Source: Vandiemenella viatica (taxonomy: Eukaryota > Arthropoda > Insecta > Orthoptera > Morabidae). From it: a stretch of DNA of 64,000 bases. Both the position numbers and the translations under genes were made by a program. Each line of letters starts with the position of its first letter. Position 1 is the first letter of the stretch. Below are positions 46,111 through 58,163 of this stretch, in pieces. The stretch is from assembly GCA_031002005.1 (NCBI GenBank), contig CM061920.1, positions 47,718,610 to 47,782,609 on the forward strand, in the 5' to 3' direction. A model generated the notes under the pieces. The model was not told the DNA's origin. It saw nothing but the letters and a program-made list of their open reading frames with translations, and searched no databases.

Positions 46111-47222
46111 AAAAAAATTCTGCCTTAATATATGATGTCACCAAATGGGAGACATTACTCTTCATAATCCTACTTCATTTATCGATTTAGACATCCAGGC
46201 AGATAAATGGCTCAAGACACAAAAAAGGCATTTTAAAAATATTGACATTTTTGCCCTTTAAGGATCAAATTATGAAAAAATAATTTCTTAAAATGTAATG
46301 TTACCATGGCGGAGATGATACCTCATTTACCTATATCAGTTAGATATGAAGGGAGATAAATGGCTCGTGACACAAAAATTCTTTGAAGCACATTGATACT
46401 TTAAGGTTTCAGTTCCCAAAAAAAAAAAAATCTTTCTTAGTATATGATGTCACCAAAGCTGAGACACTAATCTTCATAATCCTACTTCATTTATAGATTT
46501 CAGTTATATATCCAAGAAGATAAATGGCTCGAGACACAGAAAATGCAATTTAGAAATATTGACATCTTTGTCCTTTAAGGGTGGAATTAAAAAAAAAAAC
46601 CCTTTCTTAAAATATAATGTTACCATGGCGGAGACCTTACTCTTTAATATGATACCTCATTTATCTATATCAGTTAGGTATGAATGGAGATAAATGGCTC
46701 GTGACACAAAAATGTGTTATAGAACCAATGATACATTTTCCCTTTAACGGTTGAATTCCAAAAAAATTCTTCCTTAATATATGATGTAACCAAAGCTGAG
46801 AAATTACTCTTCATAATCCAAATTCATTTATCGATTTTGGTTAGATATCCAAGGAGATAAATGGCTTGAGACACAAAAAAGCATTTTAAAAATATTGACA
46901 TTTTTGCCCTTTAAGGGTTGGATTACGAAAAATTAATTTATTATAATTTAATATTACCATGGCGGAGATCTTACTTTTTAAGATGATACTTCATGTATCT
47001 ATAGGAGTTAGATATGAAGGCAGATACCTGGCTTCAGACACAAAAACGTGTTGCCGAAATATTGCTAATTTTGTCCTTTAAGGGTCGAATTCTGAAAAAA
47101 AATCCTTTCTTAAAATATGATGTGACCAAGGTGTAGATACTTTAATATGACACCTCATTAATCAATTTTGATTAAGTATGAAGGGAGATAATGACTTGTG
47201 ACAAAAAAACACCTAATAGAAA
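46111..47222 (+). repeat. Satellite array S, block 3
   Basis: Continuation after the PLE, about seven units in the same direction, ending where the Helitron begins. Confidence 0.9.
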
Positions 47223-48435
47223 TCTTATATATAAAATTCTCATGTCACAATTTTCGTTCCCATACCCCTCCGAAACGGCTTGACCGATTCTCATGAAATT
47301 TTGTGAGCATATTAAGTAGGTCTGAGAATCGGCAAACATCTATTTTTCATCCCCCTAAATGTTAAGGGTAGTCCACCCCTAAATTTTTTTTTTATTTTTA
47401 GACAAAATTTTTATTTTTTATTTTTTTATGATACAACATACAAAAATACATACAATCCTAAATTTTCACCCTTCTACGATCAACCCTTATTTTTTAATAG
47501 CCATTTTAGTAATTCTTTTTGGATGCACCGGGTGGAACTGGCAAAACATTCGTTATTTCGATAATTCTTGCTGAAATACGATCAAATAATGGCATCGCAT
47601 TGGCCGTTGCATCATCGGGCATTGCAGCAACTTTATTGGATGGAGGCAGAACAGCTCATTCAGTATTTAAGCTGCCACTAAATATTCAGAATAACCCTGA
47701 CGCAGTATGCAACATTAAGAAACAATCGTCCATGGCCACCGTGCTGAAACGGTGTAAAATTATCATCTGGGATGAATGTACTATGGCACACAAACATTCG
47801 CTTGAGGCGTTGAACAGGACATTGAAAGATATTAAAAACAACAACAAACTATTTGGCGGAACTCTATTGGTCCTTTCAGGTGATTTCAGACAAACACTTC
47901 CAGTCATTCCACGTTCAACATACGCTGATGAGTACAACGCTTGCTTAAAATCATCTCCATTGTGGCGTAATGTTGAAAAATTACAGCTAAAAGTAAATAT
48001 GCGCGTTCAAATGCTTCAAGATCCATCAGCTGGAACATTTTCAAAACAACTCTTAGATATCGGTGATGGAAAAGTTGCTATAGATGAAACTGGATACGTA
48101 AAATTACCGACCGATTTCTTCACAATCGCTGATTCGCAAGATACTCTCATTGAACAAATATTTCCCGATGTACACACACAGTACATAAATCATGAGTGGC
48201 TTGCAGAAAGAGCAATTTTAGCGGCAAAAAATGTAGACGTTTTGTTATTTTTATATTCCCTCATCGTTCACAGCGCTCCATGCCTATTTCAGGCATATAC
48301 CACATTCTTACATACATACAATATACACATTCTTACATACATACATACTTACAATAAGTAAGCTATTTTTTGTATACACTATAAATTACTTGAAAGTTAT
48401 TTATATGGCAAAACAACGTTTGCCGGGTCAGCTAG
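47223..48435 (+). mobile_element. Short Helitron, 1,213 bp
   Basis: Starts TCTTATATATAAAATTCTC and ends with a hairpin GGCAAA-ACAAC-GTTTGCC followed by GGGTCAGCTAG. 5' TC, 3' CTAG with a hairpin ~8 bases before it, insertion between A (47222) and T (48436), and no target duplication are all Helitron hallmarks. It holds only a helicase fragment; no Rep nuclease, so it cannot move by itself. Confidence 0.88.
47511..48361 (+). pseudogene. Helitron PIF1-like helicase fragment
   Basis: Open for 280 codons but with no ATG at its natural start; it begins within the protein at FLDAPGGTGKT (Walker A, about 47515-47547). Then SSGIAATLLDGGRTAHSVFK, IIWDECTMAHKHSLEAL (Walker B, about 47760-47810), GTLLVLSGDFRQTLPV (47860-47905), LKVNMRV, and the end YINHEWLAERAILAAKN. 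The last ~35 codons are unrelated. PIF1 helicases unwind DNA during rolling-circle Helitron transposition. The frame has no stops, suggesting a recent capture or insertion. Confidence 0.88.
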
Positions 48436-48549
48436 TAATATATATAATAATGCTGCTAGGGGTAGTCAGATGTTTTTAGTACATTAATATTTTTTTTAGG
48501 TAATTAGAACTTGGTCCATTGATGTAAAATAATGGCTTTAATTTCAATG

Positions 48550-48990
48550 CAACAAGAATTCTCGTGGATATCAGAGGTTATTGGGATAGAATTTTCTCGG
48601 AAGCTATCAAAATCTGTATCTCGGATGACCTGGTTAACATAGATACAAGATTTCAGTTAAGAAAGGCCTGGAGCCCAGCAATCCAGAAAACCAGACTGCA
48701 GCAGGATTTCTGGAAAATACATACCTGCCAGCAGCTAATGGCTTCCACCAATAGAAAAGCTTCCCGCTAGTGGCCAATGTTTCCCACCAGTAGCCAAAAG
48801 CTGACCGGAAAAAGGATGATATAGTGTGGACTTCGCATGGTATATAAGCGGCTCTGAAACCTACTGGCAGCAGTCACTTCAGAGTGGGGGTAGAGTTTGT
48901 GACCACCGAAACATTGTGTTTGATCAATGGAGTAACACGGCTAGTTACCCAATAAAATTTTATTTATTTTTAACACCGAGAAAACCTCCA
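48550..48990 (+). pseudogene. PLE C-terminal fragment, second family
   Basis: Reads YWDRIFSEAIKICISDDLVN, then FQLRKAWSPAIQKTRLQQ. This is the same GIY-YIG carboxyl region as at 23066 and 57577 (EAIEI, LVN.D...QL..AW.PAI). A GACCACCGAAACATTGTG string at 48901 may be a degraded hairpin core. No inverted arm seen. Confidence 0.65.
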
Positions 48991-49389
48991 GTCTTATTTG
49001 GTTTTATTACAGTTTTGGAGGAAATCAGAGACCTGATGCTTCTTGAGATATGAATAGAAATTGAAGTCCACTGCTTACACCAGTCCAGTTAATGGTGTGT
49101 CTGACAAGTCAATACAATTCCAAACAAAGGAAATTTATATACCATAAATATACTTATTTGCTGTTTTTTACACTTATTGAATGGAGTACATTTGAGATAA
49201 AAAAGATGCCCCCAAGAAACACTTCAGTAACATAGTAAACAACTCAAAACCGTAGTTGGAAATGCAGGATTGTAAACAGTAAAACTTTTAATCTGCTTGC
49301 AAGCTGCATGCTAGGTACTGTTATACTGTTGCCAAGTGATTCACAATAGATCAGATTAATTATCTCATAAAAATGATAATTAGCAAATT

Positions 49390-49510
49390 ATTATTATTTA
49401 ATTGCAATGGAGCGCAGGCTCCGGTGGCAATTTCCCTACACACCCATGTTCCTCCTATCCTGTACCCACCTACATTTAACCTCTACAAATTTTACACATA
49501 AACATGTATT
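49390..49510. repeat. Dispersed repeat family H, copy 3 (end only)
   Basis: AATTGCAATGGAGCGCAGGC, CTCCGGTGGCAATTTCC, then ACCCACCTACATTTAACC. The end forms a near-perfect hairpin (AATTGC...GGCAATT, GGAGC...GCTCC). Confidence 0.6.
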
Positions 49511-49589
49511 ACCAAGTAAATAAATATTATAAGGTATGGTAAGACACTGTAGAGAAAACTAAGTAAGGCTAAGTAAGACACTTTCAAGC

Positions 49590-50275
49590 AGCATCTCTCA
49601 AACGTGGCTGCCAAAGTCAAAATGAGAAATAATAATCTTCAAAAGCTTGCAGGTACTTCATGGGTAGCCAGTGCTCACGTTCTAAGAGCCACAGCCTTAG
49701 CTCTGTCATACTCTGTTGCTGAATACTGCTGTGCATCCTGGATCAATAGTTCCCACACAAAGAAGATAGATGTGCAACTCAATCAGGCAATGTGGATAAT
49801 CATGGGATGCATTCAGTGTAGAAACAACATGTGGCTTCCAGTGCTATGTAACATTTCACATCCTGCACTAAGAAGATCAGAAACTCTCTTAAAAATCTGG
49901 AAAAATATCCTGAAGAACCCTCAGCTGCCTATGAAATTAAGAAAACTGCCATGGCGCACTTTAATCTAACTTACAGAGTCCTCTTTCAACATCAACTAGC
50001 TGTGGATGACTCAATGGGAGCAGTCATTAGCAGTAAATAAAAATCAAGTAGAGGACCCTTCAATATGGTTACAAGGTATCAAGGCAGCAATGGAGAATCA
50101 TCAATCGGATTCGAACAGGATAACGCAGATGTGGCTACTTATTACACAAATGGGGCTGGTTAGATTCTGCAAATTGTTACTGTGGAGCTACCTTACAGAC
50201 CGTTCTCTTCGGGCCTACAATGCAACAATAGTGGAAATACATAATGAATTGATGGATTGAAACATTAGATCTAGA
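49590..50275 (+). pseudogene. LINE 3' fragment (Jockey-like C-terminal region)
   Basis: Frame 49604-49969 reads KVKMRNNNLQKLAGTSW, ALALSYSVAEYCCASWINSS and KKIDVQLNQAMWIIMGCI, the thumb/C-terminal region after the RT in Jockey-type LINEs (RNN.L.KL.GT.WG, ALA..YS.AEYC...W, HT..VD..LN...R.I.G). A stop follows; a second frame to 50260 continues. 5'-truncated. Confidence 0.7.
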
Positions 50276-50740
50276 GATATGAAAGAACAAACTTGTGATA
50301 TGTACATTTGTTCTAACTTATTGTGTACCTTAGTAAATATCATATGAGAAATAAATATGCAAAATAAAATAAATAATAATAGTTTTTAATTTGTGAATAC
50401 TTAAGGCATTTCAGACAACGTTTGGTTTGTAGCAGCTTTTTGTTTAACATTCATTTGTAGTGCAATTTTAATACTCTGTGTAGTCATTGCAAGTGACAGC
50501 AGGTTTCAAGTAACCATTGAGATTGATGGCTAGTATTTTACATTTACCTGCTGGGCATTATTTTCCTTTTATTAACTTTCATAGTACAGTATAGTGCATA
50601 AGTAGAAAGTACAAAGGGACTAGTAATCGAATAGACATTGAGTCCCATATTTGAATTTTGTACTACCATTATCCTTTGTGTGGTATTTGGATTGCATTAA
50701 ATCATTTGCCCATTGGAAGCCGGGATGAGAGGTTGCAGCA
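50276..50740. other. Intron sequence, nothing recognised
   Basis: AT-rich; no supported feature. Confidence 0.45.
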
Positions 50741-52060
50741 GATGCAATATGGGGACCCTGATTCATCACAGGTACCCTTCTATCAACAATTGCAGATGTA
50801 ACCCAAGCAGAGTGTATGGATGGTTGGCTGTCTAGACCTCAAAGCAACAAGCAGGGGTAGTAAAAAAAACCTAAATACAAGGAAGCATGTGCCACTAAAC
50901 AAACAGTTTGAAGTATTGCTGGGGGCTTACTAAGTTTCACCAAACATCATCCTACGAGTTGGCAGCCCAACAGCCTGCCAAGTCTGTGCAATTGTGGAAG
51001 AGGACTCTGATGGTTGTAAGCACAAATGTTAGGAGCTTTATTCAGCCCATTACGAAATAGCACATCATTCAGTAGGAATTCTGATGTAAATTTGCTGAGT
51101 ATTTCAGGTAGTCTCATATCAGAAATGGAGCAAGCAATTACAGGTGCCATTGGACAGACAGGGTGTACCCATGTTGAATGTTGGCACCAATGATTCTACC
51201 AATTTTCAATTAGAGAGTATCCTCTTTTCCTTCCAGTGGCTGGGTAAAAGGGTGAATTGTGTGGCCAATAAACACTTAAGAGAGCTAACTACCTGTAGCA
51301 TTATTGACAGAACAGATTGTGGATGTCTGGTTTAAATCCTTGTTGAGAGGTTGAATCAGAGGCTACAGCACTTCTGTGGCGATCTAGGCTGCACATTTCT
51401 CAAACTTTACCATAGGGCTGAGTTGTGTACAGCTCCCTTGAATAGGTCAGATGTGTACTACAAGTGTGAATCAGATACATGGGTGACAGGGAAGGTTTTT
51501 TAGGCTGAGGCAGTAAGATTCAGTACTTGAGACACAGTTACAGGCAACCTAAATACATTCAAAACTGCATTTTAGGAGTGCCTTAAGAGAAACTCAACAA
51601 CTGGAAGTTCTCATGGTGAACTATAGAAGTATTTGTAACAAACAGCATGAACTTTAAAGTGTTATTAGTGGTACAGAACAAACATTGAATAGAGATAGCT
51701 GGTCAACTTTGGATATAACTCTGGCAGAAATGTTAAATAATAGCATCAACATTTTACATAAGGATAGTATGCATAGTCATTGAGGTGGTGTACTTATAAC
51801 TGCCAGAAAAACCTTCCATGTAAGGAAACAGGTATCAATATGGTTTCCAGAATTACATGAATTAAACTTAACATAGCCAGGAAAAAATTTGTGGCTGGCG
51901 CCTTCAAGCTAAGATTACGGTTGCTGTGCCAATTAAGAAATAATGTAAATGATATAGCTTAATGATTTCAGGATCATGCAATGATACTAAAAGGTGACTT
52001 CAATTTACCTTTAATCAACTGGAGTAATTATAAAATCTTGAGCATGGCTGTGTTACAGCA
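50741..52060 (+). pseudogene. LINE 5' region with endonuclease remnant
   Basis: Broken frames: LNVGTNDSTNFQ and LGKRVNCVANKHLREL near 51160-51300 (an SGNH-hydrolase-like GxND...), then EVLMVNYRSICNKQHEL near 51610 (the N(Y/V)RSL.NK...L start of an apurinic-type endonuclease), GGVLITARKTF near 51785-51815, and LKGDFNLPLINW near 51990-52020 (the GDFN active-site block). Many stops. Probably the 5' part of a CR1/Jockey-type LINE. Confidence 0.55.
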
Positions 52061-52291
52061 ACGGTGAAACTCGTATTAGGTACAATAATAGCCAACCAGT
52101 TGCTTAAATTTTTGATTTATTAATCTTAACTGCAGTTTCAACAAACATAATCTTGTCTTCTTCAGAAGTACATTTAGGGGTTCATAGATGGATACAATAT
52201 ACCACTTCTCTCATTTTAGTGTGAACCTGCACTATTTCAACAATTTCAAACAGGATTACTACTTGCATCATTGCATCCACTGTCTGCACAG

Positions 52292-53009
52292 TGTTAAGGT
52301 TCTTTGGTGGTTTTATTATTGCCTTAATTAATTAATAAAATCCACCAAAAACAAGGTTATGTTGATGCTCGTTTATTTTCAATCAAAACAAGTCTGCGAC
52401 ATTCACAAGCATAGTTGTTACAATCCAAAGATGCAATACTGACTTACTGAATACTTGAATTGAATCGAAAACTGAATGAAAACTTGCATGAATGTCTCTG
52501 TAACACTGAATTAATACTGAACTTCTCTGTCCAGGCGATCTGTTTATATAGAGTCTATCGAAATTACGAGAATTCCTCAAAGGCATCCGCCCGATATTTC
52601 TCGATCATAAACAATTACTCAAACAATCGAACATATTAAAAACAATCGGAATTGATACAAAATTAATTAATAACATTACAAAGTGATCAGAAATGGTAAT
52701 TATAGATACTTAAATACAAAATTATTTACAGAAATCCTTTCAAATGGTGGAAAATTATCCTGTAGACATCGTAACTTACATTAATATATGGAATTACAAA
52801 CTTTTAATAAATTCTCTTGCACCATTCGGTTCTTAAACATATTAAATGGTCTTTAAATAATTTTCTTACCTAAAACAAAGTCTATATACACTTATTTACA
52901 AGAATTTACAAAATAAACATATCAAATCACTTTCAAGCAAACTTTGGCTCACTACAAATACTTCATGCAGTATAATGCTATTCAAAATTCAGGTATTAGG
53001 GCTGTTACA
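52292..53009. repeat. Solo LTR, 718 bp
   Basis: Starts TGTTAAGG and ends GGGCTGTTACA. Flanked by ACAG at 52288-52291 and 53010-53013. It holds AATAAAATCC and TATATAGAG-type signals but no coding frame. Ends TGTTACA like the LTRs at 10556 and 63079. Confidence 0.6.
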
Positions 53010-53274
53010 ACAGGGCAGGAGATTTGTTGGAGATATGGTGGCGTACAGCCGTAAAATTGATAAATTAGTGTAATATGAAAAAAGAAAGGATTGTTCATAA
53101 ATATGAAAAGGCCTAAAAAGGATGTTTTTGAATGCATCTGAAGGATTATTATCTCACAGCAAAGTAACATGAGAGTCCATTGAAATGATATGGAATTGAT
53201 TTTATATATATATAACAAACAGGAAATAACAGGTGCTAAGTAGCGAAAAGGAATTACAAATGAAGATAGCAAAA

Positions 53275-53480
53275 TGAACCACCACTTACCTTAGATGATG
53301 GTTGTATAGCGTGGTGTGAGCACATAAAACACATTAGTCTGTCATTTGTGTGTTAACTATATATATAGGATAGCGAAATAGCCACCACTTACCTTAGATG
53401 ATGGTTGCATGGCATGAACAAAGTAAAGACAAGAACACAAATAACATTGTATATTTTGGGTCTCGGCTCTTTGTCAACAG
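53275..53480 (-). repeat. PLE terminal modules, copy 11 and an adjoining partial one (leftward)
   Basis: Two module copies side by side, both facing left. The left one is partial (53275-53325, donor-like CTAAGGTAAGTGGTGG only). The right one is complete (53375-53480): minus strand core TTGACAA-A-GA...CCC-AAAA-TATA, TTTGTGTTCTTGTC, CATCATCTAAGGTAAGTGG. Confidence 0.75.
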
Positions 53481-53529
53481 GAGAACATTATGGAAGGTGG
53501 ATGTTGTAGGAGACTATCTCACTGTCTGT

Positions 53530-53950
53530 CATAACATGTAGTATGCATCCACCTACCACAACCTATTGCAACCATACTACTGGCAAAACCTTCCCCATCT
53601 TAGGCCATCTGTACCACGGCCCATCTCATTTACCAGCACACCTGCCGCCGCTATTCTTATATCAGCCTCACTTCCAACATATTATTCATCAAGACAGTTT
53701 ACTCCCAAAATCTTGACCTCCCTAGTGCTTGCCATGCCAACACTGATAAAATTTGTGAACCCAATAACTGCTTCACAGTCAGAGCCATCAAAGTACTTAC
53801 CTATCCCACTTCTCAATCTGAACTCTACAGGGGGAAAGTGGCCTACCAGTGCATTCTGGACACCAGATATCCCCCAGGCCTCAACCTCTCATAATAACTC
53901 CCTTTCTCACATTGTTGTACTCAACAATGGTCAGAATTATTAATTTTTTA
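53530..53950 (+). pseudogene. Penelope-like element fragment F (GIY-YIG endonuclease remnant)
   Basis: Out-of-frame pieces CIHLPQPIATILLAKP, HLIYQHTC, YISLTSN (YIG block), NNCFTVRAIKVLT, ELYRGKVAYQCILDTR. Together with the leftward module at 53375 and the rightward one at 54190 it forms another unit with outward ends. Confidence 0.7.
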
Positions 53951-54184
53951 AGTATATATAGACCTTGTTTCAAAAAAGTTTGTTTTATTTATATATATTA
54001 TTTATCACTATGATTTATCATCTTTTAAAAATCCCCTTCTTCTGGCATTGTTTTCTTTCTTGCAGTTAATTTTTCTGATTATTATTGTTGTGTCCCCCAC
54101 CACATTCAACAGTCAGCTCCATTCTGTGTGTGGATGTGTTAACTGTATGCCCTTGCACAAGCACTTCCACATATTTTTATATTT

Positions 54185-54300
54185 GTGAAAAAGTGTTTTG
54201 CCCAAAACATTGTGTTTTTTGTGTTGTGTATTATTTTTTGTTGCTGCTGACCTCCTACCTTCAATTTGGTGAGTGATGGGTATAATTTATTTCTCTTCCA
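54185..54300 (+). repeat. PLE terminal module, copy 12
   Basis: Degraded core (GTGAAAA-A-GTG...GCCCAAAACATT), TTTTTTGTGTTGTGT, CTCCTACCTTCAATTTGGTG, GGTGAGTGATGGG. Confidence 0.7.
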
Positions 54301-54639
54301 TACAAAAAAGGATAAAATAGATAAAAAGGAGAATACAAACATTTTGGCACCCACGAAGATTATCTAAAGGAAAGATTTTTCTAGCTCTGTCTTTAATGAC
54401 TTCAATGTGGATGTGGCATAAAGGCCAAAAAAGGGGGAAAAAATTCTTGAGCTCTTTATGTAAGCCACATAATTTTATTTTCACCCTAAATTTATTTTAG
54501 AAATTTTATGTTCTAGCTAATCATAAGAACTAAAGACCTAAGTAGTGCACAATTACAAATTTATAAGTTAAGGGGTTGAGAAGTTATGAAAATGAAACAG
54601 ACAAATGGACAGGCTTGTGCAGAACTATAAAATAATATA

Positions 54640-54756
54640 TACAAAAAGCCACAACCCATATTTTGGATAATGGAAATGAAGAAATAAAAATATGATAGGA
54701 TAGGGGAAAATAGCCCATCACTTACCACAGATGAACTCAAGAGGGTGAGATGAAAA

Positions 54757-54797
<41 letters not shown>

Positions 54798-54850
54798 AAA
54801 CAAACAAATTGCACAACATTTTGGTCAGAAACCTTAGTCTTGTGAAAAGC
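54640..54850 (-). repeat. PLE terminal module, copy 13 (leftward), with 36-base A run
   Basis: The minus strand has AAGACTA-A-GGTTTCTGACC-AAAA-TGTT, a long T run (54760-54796), CTCTTGAGTTCATCTGTGG, GGTAAGTGATGGGC, CCCCTATCCTATC. The T-rich part of the module has expanded to a homopolymer. Confidence 0.75.
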
Positions 54851-55029
54851 GAGATATATGGCAGGGGAAAAATGTGATCACATCCCGACCCGCCATATGA
54901 ATGAAACAAAGGCAGAACACACAGGGTGGTGGTGGAAATGCCATAGGTGGGGGAAGGTGAAACAGCAATAACAGTGGAACAAAATAATCTCTGTGATGAC
55001 TAGTTAAAAAAAAAATAAAAAGTATAATG

Positions 55030-55160
55030 TTCTCCTGTTGACAAGGGCCAAGTCCTGAAATATTCATGGTTTTTCCTGTTCATGTGCTTTTTTATGTGTT
55101 CACCCCACGAAACCATCATCTAAGGTAAGTGGTGGTTCATTTCACTATCCCCTCTTTTTG
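55030..55160 (+). repeat. PLE terminal module, copy 14
   Basis: Core TTGACAA-GGG CCAAGT CCTGAAATATT, CATCATCTAAGGTAAGTGG, TTCATTTCACTATCC. Partner of copy 13, facing away from it. Confidence 0.8.
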
Positions 55161-55259
55161 TGTAAAAGTATAATTTTATTTCGACTGGTTGTAGGGGTAA
55201 AGTTAGAAATATATATAAAATAAATAAATGAAAAAAATATATAAAACATATACATATAT

Positions 55260-55580
55260 GTATAATTGCAAGGAAAGAAAAAATGACTCATCACTCACCA
55301 AAGTTGAAGGCAGCAACGAGAGAAGAACATATATCACGAACACACAAATAAACTCAATATTTCGGTTATTAAACCTTATTCATGATAGAGAAAATGAGTC
55401 ATGAGGCTCGGGAGGTGTGCTCACGCCGAGGGTTGCTACATGACTAGGTGGATTATCAATATGGCGGTGGGGCTGAGATATTGTATATAAATATGTCACG
55501 AACACAAATATATGTATAATTGACTATAAAATCCAATCTGTGGTAAGTGATGAGTTATTTTTCCTATCCTATTTATAACC
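55260..55580. repeat. Inverted pair of PLE terminal modules (copy 15 and a partial one)
   Basis: Leftward copy 55265-55385: minus strand ATGAATA-A-GG TTTAATAA CC-GAAA-TATT, TTTGTGTGTTCGTGATATA, CTTCAACTTTGGTGAGTG. Rightward partial 55535-55580: AATCTGTGGTAAGTGATG, TTTTTCCTATCC. Between them are remnants of the 3' UTR (55440-55500). Confidence 0.78.
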
Positions 55581-55599
55581 CATATTTTGGAATTTAAAA

Positions 55600-57388
55600 C
55601 CACATGTAGTCTTTAAAAAAATTTATCACAGCAAAGGAATACAGCTGGTACATGGAGCCATGTTAAACACCTGTTGACCAATTACTAGATTTCACAATAC
55701 TTTGTAAAAAGAAAATGGAATAGTAATTAATTCCTAACCATGATGAAGTTCTGTTTTAGCAGTTGTGAATTATGTACTCTAAAAATAAAATTGAGTTCAG
55801 GCAGTAATTAAAACACAACATTATGGACCAAGTGAATATTCATATTATAATTTTCTGCATGGCACTGTACCTAGCTCACAAACCTACAGCTCCATCCTCT
55901 GTCTTCTACCACCACTCACAAGCTTAGAATACTTTCTTCAAATCATAATCTGTATTCACATTGCTGATTAGAAATTTTTCCCTTCATTTGTAATCAAAGA
56001 AATTAATTGAAATTTGAAACCTCACTATCTATGTGAAACAACAAATCCAAATTTTGAAGAATTTGAAGATCCAAGGAAAACACTGATCATGAAAGAAGAA
56101 ATGCTGTGCTATTATACATAAATAAAGTATGAATATTATAATTAAACAGCTGAACAATTAAAATCTGACAGCATAATAATAATAAATGGAATGTGCATGG
56201 ACGATAAATCAGGTGATAACAATTTTTTGATATATTATATAGCTTCTTGGTAGCACCAGTAAAGAATTTCCTGATGTCACAATGATTGAATCCTATGACT
56301 GAACATTGTTTTAGAAGCGATCTAGAACTAAAAATATTGTGCGAACGAAGACTTTCCCGGCGTGTCGATGCAATGAACTCTTTTAATATGGTAACTTAAT
56401 CATTTTAATGTAGTGCTCTCCTAAGTTTTCTAAAAAAATATGCACTATATGATTAATGATTAAAATGTCTACATGCAATTACAAACATCCATAAACAGTA
56501 CATACAGCAAATCCTTCTTTCACTAATTTAAAATTTTCAAGATATTTCTTTATCAAATAGTTCATGCACATTTGTTATAGACTCATTAATTACCATGATT
56601 ACCCAGCTATATCTATAAAATGAAAACCAGATAAATTTGAACTAATTCAAAGCAGATTCTGAGCAGATTTCTATGGGGGTTTCACCACTTTAAAGCTTAG
56701 AATCTCAATTGAGTTGTTTGGTATATCTTATGTTCCAATGTTACATAATGCTGGAACATTAAAGGAAAATCTAAACGTATGGTGACAAATACCAAAGATG
56801 GAATGCCTAGCTGTTGCACTCCACAAAAAAAAAGACACAACTAGAATGTCTCTCACCATAGCATTTAATGAAAGAAATAAAATCAGTTTAAAATAATAAA
56901 CATTTTGAAAACTAAACAAAACTTGAAATTCCTTTAATTCAGCGTATTCAGTTTTTAAATGCCATAGATAATCGTAATGAATGCGAGAAACTAGTAACGA
57001 AAATACAACGGATTTGGTTTGATCACAAGCTCTGCCAGCAAAACTACAATATCACTGGCTATCATCTTTGCCATTATGTTCACAATAAAATGGCAGTGCA
57101 GTTTGTAATTTCTGAAAGAATTCAAAAGTAAAGAATATTTTTTTTCATATCTTGCTTAGTTCTGAATACTTGATATACAATTCTGAATACCTGATATTTA
57201 ACTGTACAGGTACTGAATATATTTTAATTTTGTGCTCCAGTGCCAGATAAGTAACATAATAATAACATTTTTTACCTCCCAGTGGCAGATGAGTCAGAAT
57301 AATGAGACACATCAATGTTCGATACCATGAAAACTCGGGCTAAATCGATTCAGTATTCTTCAGGTAATGCTAGATTATCCGTAAAATA
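55600..57388. other. Intron sequence, nothing recognised
   Basis: AT-rich; short frames only (56728-56919 minus). No repeat seen elsewhere in the window was recognised. Confidence 0.45.
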
Positions 57389-57451
57389 AACGTGTCATAA
57401 TTAATATATTTTTCTCGAGCTTCCAGCCGTGTTAATATGTCATATTTGCGG

Positions 57452-57489
57452 GACGTTTCGAAGGCGTCCATCTCTGCCTTCATTTTCAA
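57452..57489 (-). ncRNA. Hammerhead-like hairpin, left arm
   Basis: Mirror of 58126-58163, facing left. Confidence 0.5.
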
Positions 57490-57576
57490 CCTGATGTCAA
57501 TGTTTAACTGTTTGTTTATTCAGCCGCTGCTACGGAAATGGTGGAAGACAAAAACCAACACAAGGCGATTACATCA

Positions 57577-57905
57577 TCCGCTCTTCTGCTTGAGACCGAC
57601 GCGAAACTGTTTCAGCATTTTAATCGCCGGGTTCCAGGCCGCACTGAGTTGATAACCAGTGTCCCTGTTGACTAATAAATCAGTTAATCTAATTTCCACA
57701 GCCTCTGTAATAACGCTGGCCCAAAAATCTTTGACCCGGGCTAAAATGGTTGTTTTTTCAAATTCAAAAGTGTGACCCTCTTGCACACTATGTTCGGCCA
57801 CCGCAGATTTTTCTTCTTGCCCAAGACGAACATTTCTGGCGTGCTCTACACATCGCTGAACAATGCATCACTGTGTCTGTCCAATGTAGCCACGGCCAGC
57901 GTTAT
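57577..57905 (-). pseudogene. GIY-YIG endonuclease C-terminal part of the second PLE family
   Basis: Minus strand reads GYIGQTQ, then after a stop VEHARNVRLGQEEKSAVAEH, GHTFEFEKTTIL, WASVITEAVEIRLTDLL, VNRDTGYQLSAAWNPAIKML. YIGQT, the R...EH block, SAVAEH and EAVEIR are GIY-YIG nuclease blocks. An inverted copy of the last ~48 codons lies on the plus strand at 57897-58041. Confidence 0.8.
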
Positions 57906-58125
57906 TACAGAGGCTATGGAAATTAGATTAACTGATTTATTAGTCAACAGGGACACTGGTTATCAACTCAGTGCGGCCTGGAACCCGGCGATTAAAATGC
58001 TGAAACAGTTTCGCGTCGGTCTCGAGCAGAAGAGCGGATGACGTAATCGCCTTGTGTTGGTTTTTGTCTTCCACCGTTTCCGTAGCAGCGGCTGAATAAA
58101 CAAACAGTTAAACATTGACATCAGG

Positions 58126-58163
58126 TTGAAAATGAAGGCAGAGATGGACGCCTTCGAAACGTC
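58126..58163 (+). ncRNA. Hammerhead-like hairpin, right arm
   Basis: TTGAAAA (58126-58132), one base, stem GAAGGC/GCCTTC with a ten-base loop, GAAA (58156-58159), then CGTC. GAA-ACGU-C is the minimal self-complementary stem III plus cleavage base of the small PLE hammerheads. The core pair is U-A where C-G is usual. This is the best preserved three-part match in the window. Confidence 0.55.

Noticed and set aside
41545..47222. Regular repeats considered as a CRISPR array
   Set aside because: Units are ~165 bp with divergence along the whole unit, no constant repeat plus unique spacer pattern, and the genome is eukaryotic; it is satellite DNA.
48901..48930. GACCACCGAAACATTG as another hammerhead-like core
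   Set aside because: Lacks the UGA part and a stem of more than two pairs.
53566..53943. 125-codon plus frame as a gene
   Set aside because: It is an out-of-frame reading of the PLE nuclease remnant, whose residues appear in the neighbouring frames.
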